Shown: positions 39,319 to 49,234, counted from the first letter of the stretch. The stretch is DNA of 64,000 nt from Poindextera sp963719975 (GCA_963719975.1 CAVRED010000011.1:124001-188000), one strand, 5' to 3'. Notes: generated from the letters alone by a model not told the origin. Numbers and translations are program-made.

Positions 39319-40239
39319 CGCCTCCCCCCTCGCGCCTTCGGCGCTTGGCCCCTCCCTGTGCGGGGGCGTTTGCGGAGCCCCGCCATAGGGCGTCATGTCC
39401 ATCCCGGGGTAGCGCGCGGCGACGTCGCGCAGCGTCTGGGCGTTCCAGTAGTCGCTGCCGGGCGGCGGCCAGCCGAACAGGTCGCGCTGGCGCGGCGTCA
39501 TCTTGACCATCGCCTCGATCATGGCCTCGCGTCCGGCGTGGTGCGGCCAGCTCATCTTGCCGTTCCAGCGCCAGCCGCGCTGTTGCATGTCGACCAGCAT
39601 GGCGAACCGCGCGCGGTCGGGCGCGGTGAAGTTCGACGCGCGGTGGAAGACATCGGTCTTGTAGATCATCAGCGCGCCGGCCGGGCCGGTGATCGCCACC
39701 TCGTGTTCGAACAGCTCGCCCATCGGCCGCCGCCGCGGCGTCAGCGGCAGGTCGCGGGAGTGTTCCAGCGGCACGAGCTTGGTCGGACCGTCCTCGTCGG
39801 TCACGTCGGAGAGCAGGATGAAGGTGGTCATCTGCGTGTGCGCGCGGTCCTCGCGCGGGACGACCAGGGTGTGATTGCCGTAGTCGCGATGGTGCGGTTG
39901 GTCGTAGTCGACCGCGCCCGCGTACTTGGCCCACAGCTCGATCTTGTAGATCTCGATGTCGTCGGTCCCGAGCAGCCGCTCGGCCGCGTCGGTGAGGTCG
40001 GGGTAGACCGGGATGCGGTTCAGCGCCCAGTCCGCGTAAGGGAAGTTGTGGATGCCGGAGAACTGGCTGTCGGCAAGCTCGGGGTATTTCGACGGGTCGG
40101 CGAAATAGTCCTCCGGCTTCGGGTAGACACCCCACAGCGCCTCGCGCGCCGCCGCCAGGGTCTCCGCGTCGAGGAAGCCCTCGACGACCGTGAACCCGCG
40201 ATCCCAGACCTCGGCCAGATTTTGGTCGGGCACGCGCAT
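39315..40239 (-). CDS. Phytanoyl-CoA dioxygenase (PhyH) family protein; 3' end uncertain
   Basis: An Fe(II)/2-oxoglutarate-dependent oxygenase. The HxD iron ligands lie in QPHHRDYGNHT, the distal His in YKTDVFHRASN, with an Arg soon after (RARFAML). The domain ends around AARYPGMDMTPY near 39400. The frame then stays open across the enolase-superfamily gene, which must be an artefact; a one-base shift would end it at a TAA at 39315-39317. The last 80 bases resemble a GC-rich intergenic repeat, so the true stop may be nearer 39390. Substrate unknown. Confidence 0.8.
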
Positions 40240-40247
40240 CTGACAGG

Positions 40248-41023
40248 CTACTCCGTCGGGCGGTAGTCGAAGATCTCGTGCTCGCGGGTCATGAAGCAGC
40301 GCGAGCGGCCCATCTCGACGAAACGGCGCTCGTCCTCGACCAGCACCGGCCCCGCGCGACGGGCGGTCTCCGGATCGGGTGAGGGGGCGCCGCCCGGGCC
40401 GGACCCAGACCTCGGTGATGCCGTCGAGCGGGTGCGGCGAGTCCGCGCCCGGCGCCGATCGCCTGATTGATCTCCGGCGCGATGGTGTGGCTCTGGACAT
40501 AGCGGGCCATGCCGCTGGCGCGGGCGAAGCTCGCCACCAGCGGCCCGTGGTCGGCGAGCCAGGTCTTGTGGCAGTCCTCGACCGTCATGCCGTCCTTGCG
40601 GGTCAGGAGATAGGTCACCTTCTGCACGTCGGGCCCGAACTTGGCGGCGCCGGTGAAGTCGAAGATCAGGTTCTCGCGGGTGAGGAAGATCTGCGACTTC
40701 GCGGTGTCGATGAACTTGGCCTCGTCCTCGGCCAGGTCCGCCATCGCCGCGGCGCCGGCCGGATCGCCGAGCGCGGCCTGGAAGTCTTCGAGGCTGTCCC
40801 ACCAGACCTCGGTGATGCCGGGCAGCGGCTCCAGCATGCCGCGGCTGCTGCGCATCGCCTCGTTCGCCGGCGTGTCGATGGTGTGGCTTTGGACGTAGCG
40901 CTTGGCGCGGATCGCCTTGGCGTGGCCCTTCACCCTCGGCCCGTGCGACTTCAGCCAATAGTCGTAGAAGTCGGCCAGCGGCACGTCCGCCCGCCGCTCG
41001 ATCGCATACACCAGCTTGATCAC
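40248..41023 (-). CDS. Protein with two EthD-like domains, frameshifted at C-terminus
   Basis: Two tandem ferredoxin-like EthD units: first VYAIERRADVPLADFYDYWL...HGPRVK...RYVQSHT, then TYLLTRKDGMTVEDCHKTWL...HGPLVA...RYVQSHT. Each is followed by a GITEVW strand (the second after shifts near 40455 and 40395) and ends F-M/L-T-R-E-x-x-I-F-D. The GTG at 41023 is preferred because GGAGG lies six bases before it. EthD-family proteins are dimeric alpha/beta barrels linked to degradation pathways. It is followed 8 bases later by the PhyH gene. Confidence 0.78.
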
Positions 41024-41108
41024 GTATAGCCTCCGCACCGTGTCCGCCCTTTATCGACCGGGCGGTTTCAGCCAAAACCCATCGGCCAGCCAGAGGGCCT
41101 GTCCAGAC

Positions 41109-42493
41109 ATGACCGCACTGCCGAACTCGACCGCCGCCCGCGACATCGCGACCCTGATCCACCCCTACACCAACCTCGACCGCCACCAGGAGGTCGGGCC
41201 GTTCGTGATCTCGTCGGGCGAGGGCTGCTACGTCTACGACGACGCCGGAAAGCCCTACCTCGAGGGGCTCGCAGGCCTGTGGAGCGCCTCGCTCGGCTTC
41301 AGCGAGCCGAGGCTGGTCGCCGCCGCGACCCGGCAGATGCAGCGGCTGCCCTATTCGCAGATCTTCGGCGGCCGCTCGCACGAGCCGGCCATCGACCTCG
41401 CCGAGAAGCTGCTCGGGATCGCGCCCAAGGGGCTCTCGAAGGTGCTGTTCGCCAACTCGGGGTCGGAGGCCAACGACCAGGCGATCAAGCTCGTCTGGTA
41501 CTACCACAACGCCATCGGCAAGCCGGACAAGAAGAAGATCATCTCGCGCATGCGCGCCTACCACGGGGTGACCGTGGCGAGCGCCAGCCTGACCGGCCTC
41601 GTCCCCAACCACGCCGACTTCGACCTGCCGATCGCGCGCTTCCTGCACACCGACTGCCCCAGCCACTACCACCACGCCGAGCCCGGCGAGAGCGAGGCGG
41701 CGTTCGTCACCCGCATCGTCGGCAACCTCGAGGCGCTGATCGAGCGCGAGGGGCCCGACACCGTCGCCGCCTTCTTCGCCGAGCCGGTGATGGGCGCCGG
41801 CGGCGTCATCGTGCCGCCCGCACGGCTACTTCGAGGCCGTGCAGAAGGTGCTGAAGAAGCACGACATCCTGTTCGTCGTCGACGAGGTCATCTGCGGCTT
41901 CGGCCGCACCGGGAACATGTGGGGCAGCGAGACCTATCGGCATCACGCCCGACATCCTGACCTGCGCCAAGGCGCTCTCGGCCTCCTTCCTGCCGATCTC
42001 GGCGACCCTGGTCACCGACGCAGATCCACGAGGCGATGCTGGCCGAGAGCAGGAAGCTCGGGACCTTCGGCCACGGCTTCACCTACGCCGGCCACCCGGT
42101 CTCGTCCGCCGTCGCGCTGGAGACGCTGAAGATCTACGAGGAGCGCGACATCGTCGGCCACGTGCGCAGCCTCGCGCCGCACTTCCAGGCGCGCCTCAAG
42201 GCGCTGGCCGGCCATCCGCTGGTCGGCGAGGCGAGGGGGGTCGGGCCTGGTCGGCGCGGTCGAGCTGGTGCGCGACAAGGCGACGCAAGGCGCCGTTCGA
42301 CGCCGCCCAGGCCGTCGGCCCGGCGGTGCAGGCCGCGGTGCTCGAAGAAGGCGTGATCCTCCGCGCCATCCGCGACGTGGTCGCCGTCTGCCCGCCGCTG
42401 ATCATCACCAAGGACCAGATCGACACCATCTTCGACGCCCTCGCCAAAGGCCTCGACAAAGTCCACGCCAGCCTCGCCGCCGCGGCGGTGTGA
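41109..42493 (+). CDS. Class III aminotransferase (omega-amino acid type), frameshifted
   Basis: A PLP-dependent transaminase of about 460 aa. Recognisable parts: YLEGLAGLWSASLGFSEPRL, NSGSEANDQAIKLVWYY, RMRAYHGVTVASASLTGL, FAEPVMGAGGVI, the Asp in VVDEVICGFGRTG, the PLP Lys in CAKALSASFLPISA, and FGHGFTYAGHPV. Five single-base insertions (near 41820, 41938, 42021, 42243, 42300) are evident, for example TAT-C-GGC and GAC-G-CAG. It is probably an omega-amino acid:pyruvate transaminase; the exact donor is open. Confidence 0.88.
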
Positions 42494-42521
42494 AGCGCGA
42501 TGCAGCCACGCGCTCGATGAT

Positions 42522-42682
42522 CGCCTCTCCCCTCGAGGGGAAGGGGGCCGGGCGGAGCCCGGTCGGATGAGGGGCCGCGCCGCTTGCCGGCTAGCTTTTC
42601 AAAGAGATGACCTTCAGACGCCTGCGCGGCCCCTCATCCGGCCCGCTGACGCGGTCCACCTTCTCCCTCGAGGGGAGAGGCG
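42522..42682. repeat. 161-bp imperfect inverted repeat (MITE-like)
   Basis: The left end CGCCTCTCCCCTCGAGGG matches the reverse complement of the right end (CCCTCGAGGGGAGAGGCG). Inside it GGATGAGGGGCCGCGC (about 42565-42580) pairs with GCGCGGCCCCTCATCC (42624-42639). The centre is AT-richer. It fills the gap between the transaminase and amidase genes and has no coding capacity. It could fold as a long hairpin in RNA. It looks like a non-autonomous mobile or REP-type element of this genome. Confidence 0.75.
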
Positions 42683-42716
42683 CAACGCAGGCGCTTGCAC
42701 AGCAAAGGAGACGGCG

Positions 42717-44151
42717 ATGAACCAGGCCGACTATCAGAAGTACGACGCCGTCGGCCTGGCCGAGCTCGTCGCCAAGCGCGAGGTCTCGCCGGGCGAGTTG
42801 CTCGAGGCCGCGACCGAGCGCATGGCCGAGGTCAATCCGAAGCTCAACGCCGTCATCCTCGACCCTCGCCGCAGGCGCGGGACGGCGATCAGGGCCGGCC
42901 TGCCCGAGGGGCCCGTTCCGCGGCGTGCCCTATCTGCTCAAGGACCTCGGCACGCAGATGAAGGGCGTGCGCACCGCCGGCGGCTCGAGCGATCTGGCGC
43001 GACCTGCCGCCGGCCGCGGCCGACAGCGCCCTCGTCGCCGCCTATCGCAAGGCCGGCCTCGTCATGTTCGGCAAGACCAACACGCCCGAGTTCGGCCTGC
43101 AGCCGGTGACCGAACCCTCGGCGTTCGGCCCGACGCGCAACCCCTGGAACCTCGAGCGCACGCCGGGCGGCTCGTCCGGCGGCTCGTCGGCCGCGGTCGC
43201 CGCCGGCATCGTGCCCGCCGCCCAGGCCAGCGACGGCGGCGGCTCGATCCGCATCCCCGCGTCCTGCTCCGGGCTCGTCGGGCCTGAAGCCCTCGCGCGG
43301 CCGCGTCTCGATGGCCCCGGTCGGCGAAGGCTGGGGCGGGATGTCGGTCATCCACGCGCGTCAGCCGCTCGGTGCGCGACTCGGCCGCCCTGCTCGACAT
43401 CAGCTGCATCCCGCAAGCCGGCGACCCCTACTTCCTCGACCCGCCCGAGCGCCCTTACGCTCGAGGAGGTCGGCGCGCGATCCCGGCAAGCTCCGCATCG
43501 CCTACAACCGCGGCGCCCTGCTCACCGGCGCGCCCGAGACCGAGGTCAGCTTCGCCGTCGATGCAGCGGCCAAGCTCCTCGCCTCGCTCGGCCACGACGT
43601 CGAGGAGGTCCAGCTGCCGTTCGAGTTCGGCGCCTGGCCTCGGCCGCCGGCGGCGTCTGCGTCTCCACCGCGACCGCGGTCTATATCGACGTCGAGGGCG
43701 AGCGGCGCGGCCGCCCGGTGCGAGGAGGGCGAGGTCGAGGCGCTCACATGGCGGCTCTACGAGCAGGGCAAGCGCCATACCTCCGAGCGACTTCGCCCGC
43801 GCCGTCTCCTTCATCCACCGCTTCGGCCGCGCGATCGGCGAGTTCATGCAGGGCTACGACGTCCTGATGACCTCGACGCTTGGCAAGCCGCCGATCAAGC
43901 TTGGCGAGCTCAGCTCCACTTCCGACGACGTCGCCGAGTACGCGCGCGTCTTCTACGCCTTCATGCCCAACACCCAGGCCTTCAACCACTCCGGCCAGCC
44001 GGCCATCAGCCTCCCCCTCGCCTGGACCGACGACGGCCTTCCCGTCGGCGTCCAGTTCGCCGCCTCGACCGGCGACGAAGCGGTGCTGTTCCGCCTGGCC
44101 GGCCAGCTGGAGAAGGCCCAGCCGTGGTGGGACCGGCGGCCGGCGCTCTAG
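42717..44151 (+). CDS. Amidase (amidase-signature family), many frameshifts
   Basis: Hydrolyses an amide bond with a Ser-cisSer-Lys triad. The Lys lies in PYLLKDLGTQMKG, and the signature is PGGSSGGSSAAVAAGIVPA followed by SDGGGSIRIPAS. The end is clean: VLFRLAGQLEKAQPWWDRRP. An AAAGGAG site precedes the ATG. At least eight single-base shifts occur between 42870 and 43800. About 478 aa expected. It follows the transaminase, with the inverted repeat between them. Confidence 0.87.
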
Positions 44152-44176
44152 CCGGCGCGCGCCCGAGCCGACTCAG

Positions 44177-44845
44177 ATGGCGCAAGCGTCATGGGTCGAG
44201 CGCTGGCGGGTCGGTATCCGCGCCAGCGAAACCGCGCTGGTGATCGGGCTTTGGGCCAGCGGCCTCGCGGCCAGCGACCTCGTCATCGCCGCGATCCTGC
44301 TCGGCGCCGGCGCGATCGTCGGCCTCGTGGCGGTCTGGGCCGATCCGGCGCGGTCGGCGGCGGCCAAGCTCGCGCTGAGCCTCATCGTCGCGGCGTTCTT
44401 CGTTCTGGCCGCCGTCGTCACGGCCTGGAGGCATCCGCCGCAGGTCCGGGCGTCCGCGCCGCCGACGGCCCACGCCTACGCCGACTGCGTTGGCCGGGTG
44501 AAGGACGCATCCGCCGCATTGATCCAGCTGGTCGCAAGCGCCAAGGCGATCCAGGACGCATGGGACGCCGGCAAGGACGATCGCAAGATGCAGCTCCAGT
44601 ACGACGACTGGCGCTCCGAGGCGGACGGCATCCTGTCGGCCTACTCCGACCTCGCACCCAAGGCTCGCAGCCAATTCGACGGCGCGCACGGCTCGCACTG
44701 GCTGCACACCTTCCTGTTCATCCACGACAGCGGCCGCCAGATCGGCGTCGATCTCGAGGCCAAGCGCGACGTGCTGATCACCCTCAACAACGCCCTGACC
44801 GCCGGCCGCTGCCCGCGGACGATGACGTACGGCGCAGGCGGCTAG
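44177..44845 (+). CDS. Membrane-anchored hypothetical protein (222 aa)
   Basis: Unbroken frame. Two hydrophobic segments (about residues 17-52 and 62-84) are followed by a helical soluble domain (DASAALIQLVASAKAIQDAW, YDDWRSEADGILSAYSDLA, SHWLHTFLFIHDSGRQIGVD). A Cys lies at the start of the soluble part (YADCVGRV). No family recognised. Its TAG overlaps the stop of the next gene on the opposite strand (CTAG). Confidence 0.7.
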   Translation: MAQASWVERWRVGIRASETALVIGLWASGLAASDLVIAAILLGAGAIVGLVAVWADPARSAAAKLALSLIVAAFFVLAAVVTAWRHPPQVRASAPPTAHAYADCVGRVKDASAALIQLVASAKAIQDAWDAGKDDRKMQLQYDDWRSEADGILSAYSDLAPKARSQFDGAHGSHWLHTFLFIHDSGRQIGVDLEAKRDVLITLNNALTAGRCPRTMTYGAGG

Positions 44846-45900
44846 TGGATGAAAAGGCCGGCGTGCTCGACCAAGACGCCGGCGACCGCCTGGCCGAACC
44901 AGGGCAGGGTCAGGATCAGCGTCGAGCCCAGCACGCGCATCAGGATCGACTGGTCGAACGGCCATTCTCGCACGGCGGCGATGCGCGCTTCGTAGGCAAG
45001 CAGGCTGTGCAGCTTGACCGACGTCTGCGGCTCCTCGCCCGGATGGGTCCGCAGGTCGGAGATTTCGCTGCGCAGCGTGTCCAGCTCGCGGGTCTTGGCG
45101 GCGTGGATGCGGCGGTGGACCCGGTGCGTCGTGCCGACGAACGCCCACAAGCCCATCAGCGCGCAGGCGCCCAGCAGCACCGCCGAAACCAGTGGGCTGA
45201 GCTGGCTCACGAAGAGGAGGCAGGCCGACGCACTGACCGCAAACCAGGTGAGCGAGTTGCGGGCGGCCGCGCGTCCCCAACCGTAGAGCCTGTCGATGTG
45301 GAGGAGGTCGACGACAAGGTCGTCATCGATCGCCCGCCGCGTGGAGCGTGCGCCGGTGCGCGTGAGCTCGATGCCGCGGGCGAAGAGCACGACCAACAGC
45401 AGCGTCGCCGCGGAAAACCAGACGAACCTGGCCGAGCCGACCGCGACATCGCGAAGGCCCACGCCTGGCGCGCGAAAGAGAAGAATCAGCAGGACGCCGC
45501 CCACGAGGCCCAGAACCGTCGCGCGCTTCAGGCCCGCGCCGTCGAGGGTCAAGAACAAGTCGCCCATCGCCGGGCTGAGGCGGTTCGTCTGCGCTTCGGT
45601 GTGTTCGCTCAGCCGGGCGTAGCGCTGCATGGCCAGCGCCACGCAGATGACCAGCGCCAGGATCAGCGCCACCCGCGCGCGCTCGTCCAGGACGTAAGCG
45701 CCGCCGACGCGATGGATCCACGCCGCGCCGTCAGCCAAGGCGGCCAGCGCATAGGCGCCGGTCAGGACGAGATAGACGACCGCCGCGGTGAGCCACAGGT
45801 TCAGCGGCGAGAAGGCGAACAGGCGTTGCTCGAGGTAGGCGCGCTTGTCGCCGTCCAGGAGGGCTCGGGCGTCGGGCAGCGGCTGGCTTTCGGCGACCAT
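44842..45900 (-). CDS. Polytopic membrane protein, unknown function (352 aa)
   Basis: Unbroken. It has six to eight hydrophobic segments (for example NLWLTAAVVYLVLTGAYALA, VALILALVICVALAM, AVLLLVVLF-like stretch, LLFVSQLSPLVSAVLLGACA) and a charged helical region (KTRELDTLRSEISDLRTH) near residue 280. The ATG at 45900 is preferred over the longer in-frame extension, which overlaps the next gene's coding end. I do not recognise a family. It converges on the 222-aa protein with shared stop bases. Confidence 0.65.
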   Translation of the reverse strand: MVAESQPLPDARALLDGDKRAYLEQRLFAFSPLNLWLTAAVVYLVLTGAYALAALADGAAWIHRVGGAYVLDERARVALILALVICVALAMQRYARLSEHTEAQTNRLSPAMGDLFLTLDGAGLKRATVLGLVGGVLLILLFRAPGVGLRDVAVGSARFVWFSAATLLLVVLFARGIELTRTGARSTRRAIDDDLVVDLLHIDRLYGWGRAAARNSLTWFAVSASACLLFVSQLSPLVSAVLLGACALMGLWAFVGTTHRVHRRIHAAKTRELDTLRSEISDLRTHPGEEPQTSVKLHSLLAYEARIAAVREWPFDQSILMRVLGSTLILTLPWFGQAVAGVLVEHAGLFIH

Positions 45901-45947
45901 GGCCAAGTTTCGCCGCAGGACCGCAACCTGTCGAGGGCGCGGCCGCG

Positions 45948-46793
45948 CTAACGCCTGGGCTCGCGGCCCCTGACCCGGTCGAAGCCGGCTTTGATGCCGG
46001 CGAAGCGCAGCTCGATCACCGGCTCGAACTCGGTGTCGGTGAAGATGTAGGGCCAATCGTTCTCGATGCCCTCGCGCACCAGCTCGCCCACGTACATCGG
46101 GTCGATGCCGCCTTCGAGGCGGGGCGAGAGGTTCTTGAGCCACTCGGCGATCTCGCCGGTCGACTTGTCCGCCTTGGCGGCGCCCGCAAACCGCTCAGGC
46201 AGGTTGCGTACGGACTCGGCGATCTTGGTCCTGATGATGCCGGGGCACAGGACCGAAACCCCGATCCCGCGCGGGGCGAGCTCTTGGCGCAGGCCCTCGG
46301 AGAGGGCGACCACGCCGTACTTGCTGACGTTATAGGCGGCGCCGTTGAACGACATCAGCCCGGCCACCGATGCGGTGTTGACGATCTGGCCGCCGCCCGC
46401 CTTCTCGATCAGCGGCCCGAAGATCTCGACGCCCCAGACCACGGCCATCAGGTTCACGCCCAGCGTCCAGCTCCAGCTGGCGTCGGTCCAGGTCCCATAG
46501 CCGCCGCCCCCGCCGACGCCGGCGTTGTTGTGGATGATGTGCACCGCGCCGTACTGCGCCAGCGTCGCATCGGCGGCCGCCTGTAGCTCGGCCTTGAGCG
46601 AGACGTCGGCGACAACGCCCGCGACGTCGGCGTTCGTGCGCTTCAGCCCCTCGACCGCCTTGTCCAGCGCGTCTTTCTCGATGTCGCACATCATCACCTT
46701 GACGCCGGCCTGCGCGAGCGCCGTCGACACCCCAAGCCCGATCCCCGACGCCGCGCCGGTGATAAACGCCGTCTTGCCTGCCAGATCCTTCAT
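45948..46793 (-). CDS. SDR family NAD(P)-dependent oxidoreductase, copy 1
   Basis: A classical short-chain dehydrogenase of 281 aa. TGAASGIGLG at residues about 12-21, NNAG in HIIHNNAGVG, catalytic Ser in NTASVAGL, and YxxxK in YNVSKYG. It is closely related to the next gene upstream, with long identical stretches such as KTAFITGAASGIGLGVSTAL and GVEIFGPLIEKAGGG, so the two are a tandem duplication. The Gly-rich insertion VGGGGGYGTW is particular to this copy. Substrate unknown. Confidence 0.92.
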   Translation of the reverse strand: MKDLAGKTAFITGAASGIGLGVSTALAQAGVKVMMCDIEKDALDKAVEGLKRTNADVAGVVADVSLKAELQAAADATLAQYGAVHIIHNNAGVGGGGGYGTWTDASWSWTLGVNLMAVVWGVEIFGPLIEKAGGGQIVNTASVAGLMSFNGAAYNVSKYGVVALSEGLRQELAPRGIGVSVLCPGIIRTKIAESVRNLPERFAGAAKADKSTGEIAEWLKNLSPRLEGGIDPMYVGELVREGIENDWPYIFTDTEFEPVIELRFAGIKAGFDRVRGREPRR

Positions 46794-46830
46794 CCAGTCC
46801 TCCCTGCGCCGCGCAAGCGGCGAGTCAGTC

Positions 46831-46921
46831 TTTAACCGCCAAGGACGCCAAGAACGCAAAGGGTCTCCGCTGCCTGGACCTCTTGGCGCACCTTGGCGTC
46901 CTTCGCGTTCTTGGCGGTTAA
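46831..46921. repeat. Inverted repeat between the tandem SDR genes
   Basis: The left arm TTTAACCGCCAAGGACGCC (from 46831) and the right arm, ending TTCTTGGCGGTTAA (46908-46921), are inverted copies. Each arm also contains related CCAAGGACGCCAAGAACGC / GCGTCCTTCGCGTTCTTGG units. About 90 bp in all, no coding capacity. CGCCAAGGACGCCAAG-type repeats recur in many genomes as small palindromic elements. Here the element lies exactly between the two SDR paralogues. Confidence 0.75.
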
Positions 46922-46955
46922 GTGGGGCGGCTGCGCCGCCCGCCGCCCTTAAGGT

Positions 46956-47816
46956 TTATCGCCTCGGTTCGCGGTCGCGGACGCGGTCGAAGCCGGCTTT
47001 GATGTTGGCGAACCGCGCCGCGATCGGCGGCTCGAACTCGGTGTCGGTGAAGATGTAAGGCCAGTCGCCCTCGATGCCCTCGCGCACCAGCTCGCCGACG
47101 TAGAGCGGGTCGATGCCGGTCTCGATGCGTTGGCGCACGTTGCCCAGCCACTGGACGGCTTGCGCCTGCTGTTGCTCCGTCGGGGCCTTGCTGATCGGCG
47201 CTGCGCCCTTGAAGCGCTGCGGCAGGTTGCGCGCCGCTTCGGTGATGTTGGTGTGGATGAAGCCGGGGCAGAGCACCGAAACGCCGATCCCGCGCGGCGC
47301 TAGTTCTTGGCGCAGGCCCTCCGAAAGGGCGACCACGCCGTACTTGGTGACGTTGTAGGCGTTGCCCGAGCCGGAGATCAGGCCGGCGATCGAGGCGGTG
47401 TTGACGATATGGCCGCCGCCGGCCTTCTCGATGAGCGGCCCGAAGATCTCGACGCCCCAGATCACCGCCATCAGGTTCACCCCGATGGTCCAGTTCCAGC
47501 CGGTGTCGGTCCAGGCGTCATAGCCGCCGCTGCCGGCCACGCCGGCGTTGTTGTGGATGATGTGCACCGCGCCGTACGTCTCGATCGTCTTGTCGGCGGC
47601 CGCCTGCAGCTCCGCCTTCAGCGAGACGTCGGCGATCACGCCGGCGACGTCCGCGTTGGTGCGCTTCAGGCCCTCGACGGCCTTGTCGAGAGCGGCCTGC
47701 TCGATGTCGCACATCATCACCTTGACGCCCGCCTGCGCGAGCGCGGTCGAGACCCCGAGCCCGATCCCGGACGCTGCGCCGGTGATGAACGCCGTCTTGC
47801 CCGCCAAATCTCTCAT
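46956..47816 (-). CDS. SDR family NAD(P)-dependent oxidoreductase, copy 2
   Basis: A paralogue of the preceding SDR, 286 aa, unbroken. Same motifs: TGAASGIGLG, HIIHNNAGVAG, NTASIAG and catalytic YNVTKYG. It differs mainly in the substrate-lid region before the C-terminus (PISKAPTEQQQAQAVQWLGN, where copy 1 has a shorter KADKSTGEIAEWLKN). Both end with the same FDRVR-x-REPRR tail. Conserved catalysis with a changed lid suggests related but different substrates. Confidence 0.92.
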   Translation of the reverse strand: MRDLAGKTAFITGAASGIGLGVSTALAQAGVKVMMCDIEQAALDKAVEGLKRTNADVAGVIADVSLKAELQAAADKTIETYGAVHIIHNNAGVAGSGGYDAWTDTGWNWTIGVNLMAVIWGVEIFGPLIEKAGGGHIVNTASIAGLISGSGNAYNVTKYGVVALSEGLRQELAPRGIGVSVLCPGFIHTNITEAARNLPQRFKGAAPISKAPTEQQQAQAVQWLGNVRQRIETGIDPLYVGELVREGIEGDWPYIFTDTEFEPPIAARFANIKAGFDRVRDREPRR

Positions 47817-47839
47817 GTCTCGGTCCTCCCGCGTCTCGC

Positions 47840-48304
47840 TTACGCCAGCCTCAGCGGCTTGACCATGTGCACCGCCGTTCGCTCGCCAAGGGTCTCTTCG
47901 CGCTCGATCGCGTATCCGAGCGACCGATAGAGACTGACGTTGGCCGCCATCAGCTTGTTGGTGTAGAGCCGAGCGCCCTTGAGGCCCGCCCTTATGGCAA
48001 GAGTCTCGGCGAGCTTGAGCAGCCGCACCCCATAGCCCCGTCTCTGGAAGGCCGGGCGGACGGCGACGTTCTCGATCAGGAGCTCCTCGCCCTGCGGGAC
48101 GGTCTCGATCAGCGCCGCGAGCGCCTCGCCGACGAACAGCAGGTCGAATCGATGCCGCTTCACCGCCTCGGCGTAGTCCACGGTCATCGGCAGCGGTTCG
48201 CGGCCGACCAGCGGCACCCATTTGGCATAGGCCTCGCGGGTCAGCGCGCCGATCGCGTCCGCGTCCTTGGGCGTCGCTCGCCGGACGCTGACGGCCTCAC
48301 CCAT
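47840..48304 (-). CDS. GNAT family N-acetyltransferase
   Basis: A 154-aa acetyltransferase. The acetyl-CoA pyrophosphate loop is ENVAVRPAFQRRGYGVRLL (Q-x-x-G-x-G form), with a preceding strand ALIETVPQGEELLI and a C-terminal GARLYTNKLMAANVSLYRSL motif typical of GNATs. Its ATG lies immediately after the enoyl-CoA hydratase stop with no spacer. Substrate unknown. Confidence 0.88.
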   Translation of the reverse strand: MGEAVSVRRATPKDADAIGALTREAYAKWVPLVGREPLPMTVDYAEAVKRHRFDLLFVGEALAALIETVPQGEELLIENVAVRPAFQRRGYGVRLLKLAETLAIRAGLKGARLYTNKLMAANVSLYRSLGYAIEREETLGERTAVHMVKPLRLA

Positions 48305-49118
48305 TCAGCGGCCTTGGAACTTCGCCGGGCGCTTCTCCATGAAGGCGCGCATGCCCTCGGCCGCGTCCTGGCTGCGGAACAGAGGCAACAGCTGCAGGAA
48401 GACGTGGTGGACGTGGTCGTTGAAGGTCTCGTTCATGCCCATCCGCATCATCCGCTTCGACGCCTGCACGGCGAGCGGCGCGCAGGCCGCGATCTCATCG
48501 GCGATCGCCCGCGCGCGGGTCATCAGCTCGGCGTCCGGGACGACTTCCGAGGCGAGGCCGAGGTCGACGGTCTCGCGCGCCGTCAGCGTGCGGCCGGTGA
48601 AGATCAGCTCCGCCGCCTTCGACCAGCCGATCAGGCGCGGCAAGAGCCAGGTGCCGCCCGAACTCGGGCACCACGCCGCGCTTGGTGAAGGCGGCCGCCA
48701 GCTTGGCGCTCTCGGCCATCAGGCGGATGTCGCAGCCGAGCGCGGTGTCCATGCCATAGCCGGCCGCCGAGCCGTTCAGGGCGCAGATCACGGGCGTGTC
48801 CATCTCGTGCAGCACCGTCGGCGGGGTCGAGCGCAGGTCGAGCGTGACCGCCAGCTGCGAGCTGTTCGAGATGCCGCCCTGGCGCTCGCCTGTGGCCTCG
48901 GTGAGGTCGAGCCCGGCGCAGAAGGCGCGCCCGGTCCCGGTCAGGATCACCACCCTGACCTCCGGATCGGCGTCCGCGGCCAGGAGGTAGTCGGTCAGTT
49001 GGCCGAGCATGGCGCGCGAGATGGTGTTCATCCGCTCCGGCCGGTTCAGCGTGATCGTCGCCACATGGCCATCGACGGCGTAGAGCACTTCGTTGTCGAT
49101 CGTGGTCGGAGCGTTCAT
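48305..49118 (-). CDS. Enoyl-CoA hydratase/isomerase family protein, one frameshift
   Basis: A crotonase-fold enzyme of about 270 aa. The first oxyanion-hole segment is GRAFCAGLDL, the second is ALNGSAAGYGMDTALGCDIR, and the C-terminal trimerisation part is YxF-like AEGMRAFMEKRPAKFQGR. One extra base near 48660 splits the frame at FTKRGVVPE/SGGTWLLPRL. It probably hydrates enoyl-CoA in fatty-acid or related breakdown. It starts an operon with the GNAT and perhaps the SDR genes. Confidence 0.88.
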
Positions 49119-49234
49119 GGGGATTGGCCTTCCGTTGCTCACCGCGGGGCTGCATCGGGCGCGGGGAAACGACCTCTGCCCCCTGAACGGCGTAAACGCA
49201 ACGCCCGGCGGGACGTAGAAAGGACGGCGAGCGC

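Noticed and set aside
38074..40500. Single 808-codon minus-strand frame running through the PhyH gene and across the enolase-superfamily gene
   Set aside because: Only 39400-40239 encodes dioxygenase motifs. The rest is antisense to a real gene or upstream shadow, caused by loss of the stop through a frameshift.
46831..46921. Possible CRISPR-like repetition of CCAAGGACGCCAAGAACGC units
   Set aside because: Only two arms in inverted orientation with no spacers of regular length. It is a palindromic element, not an array.
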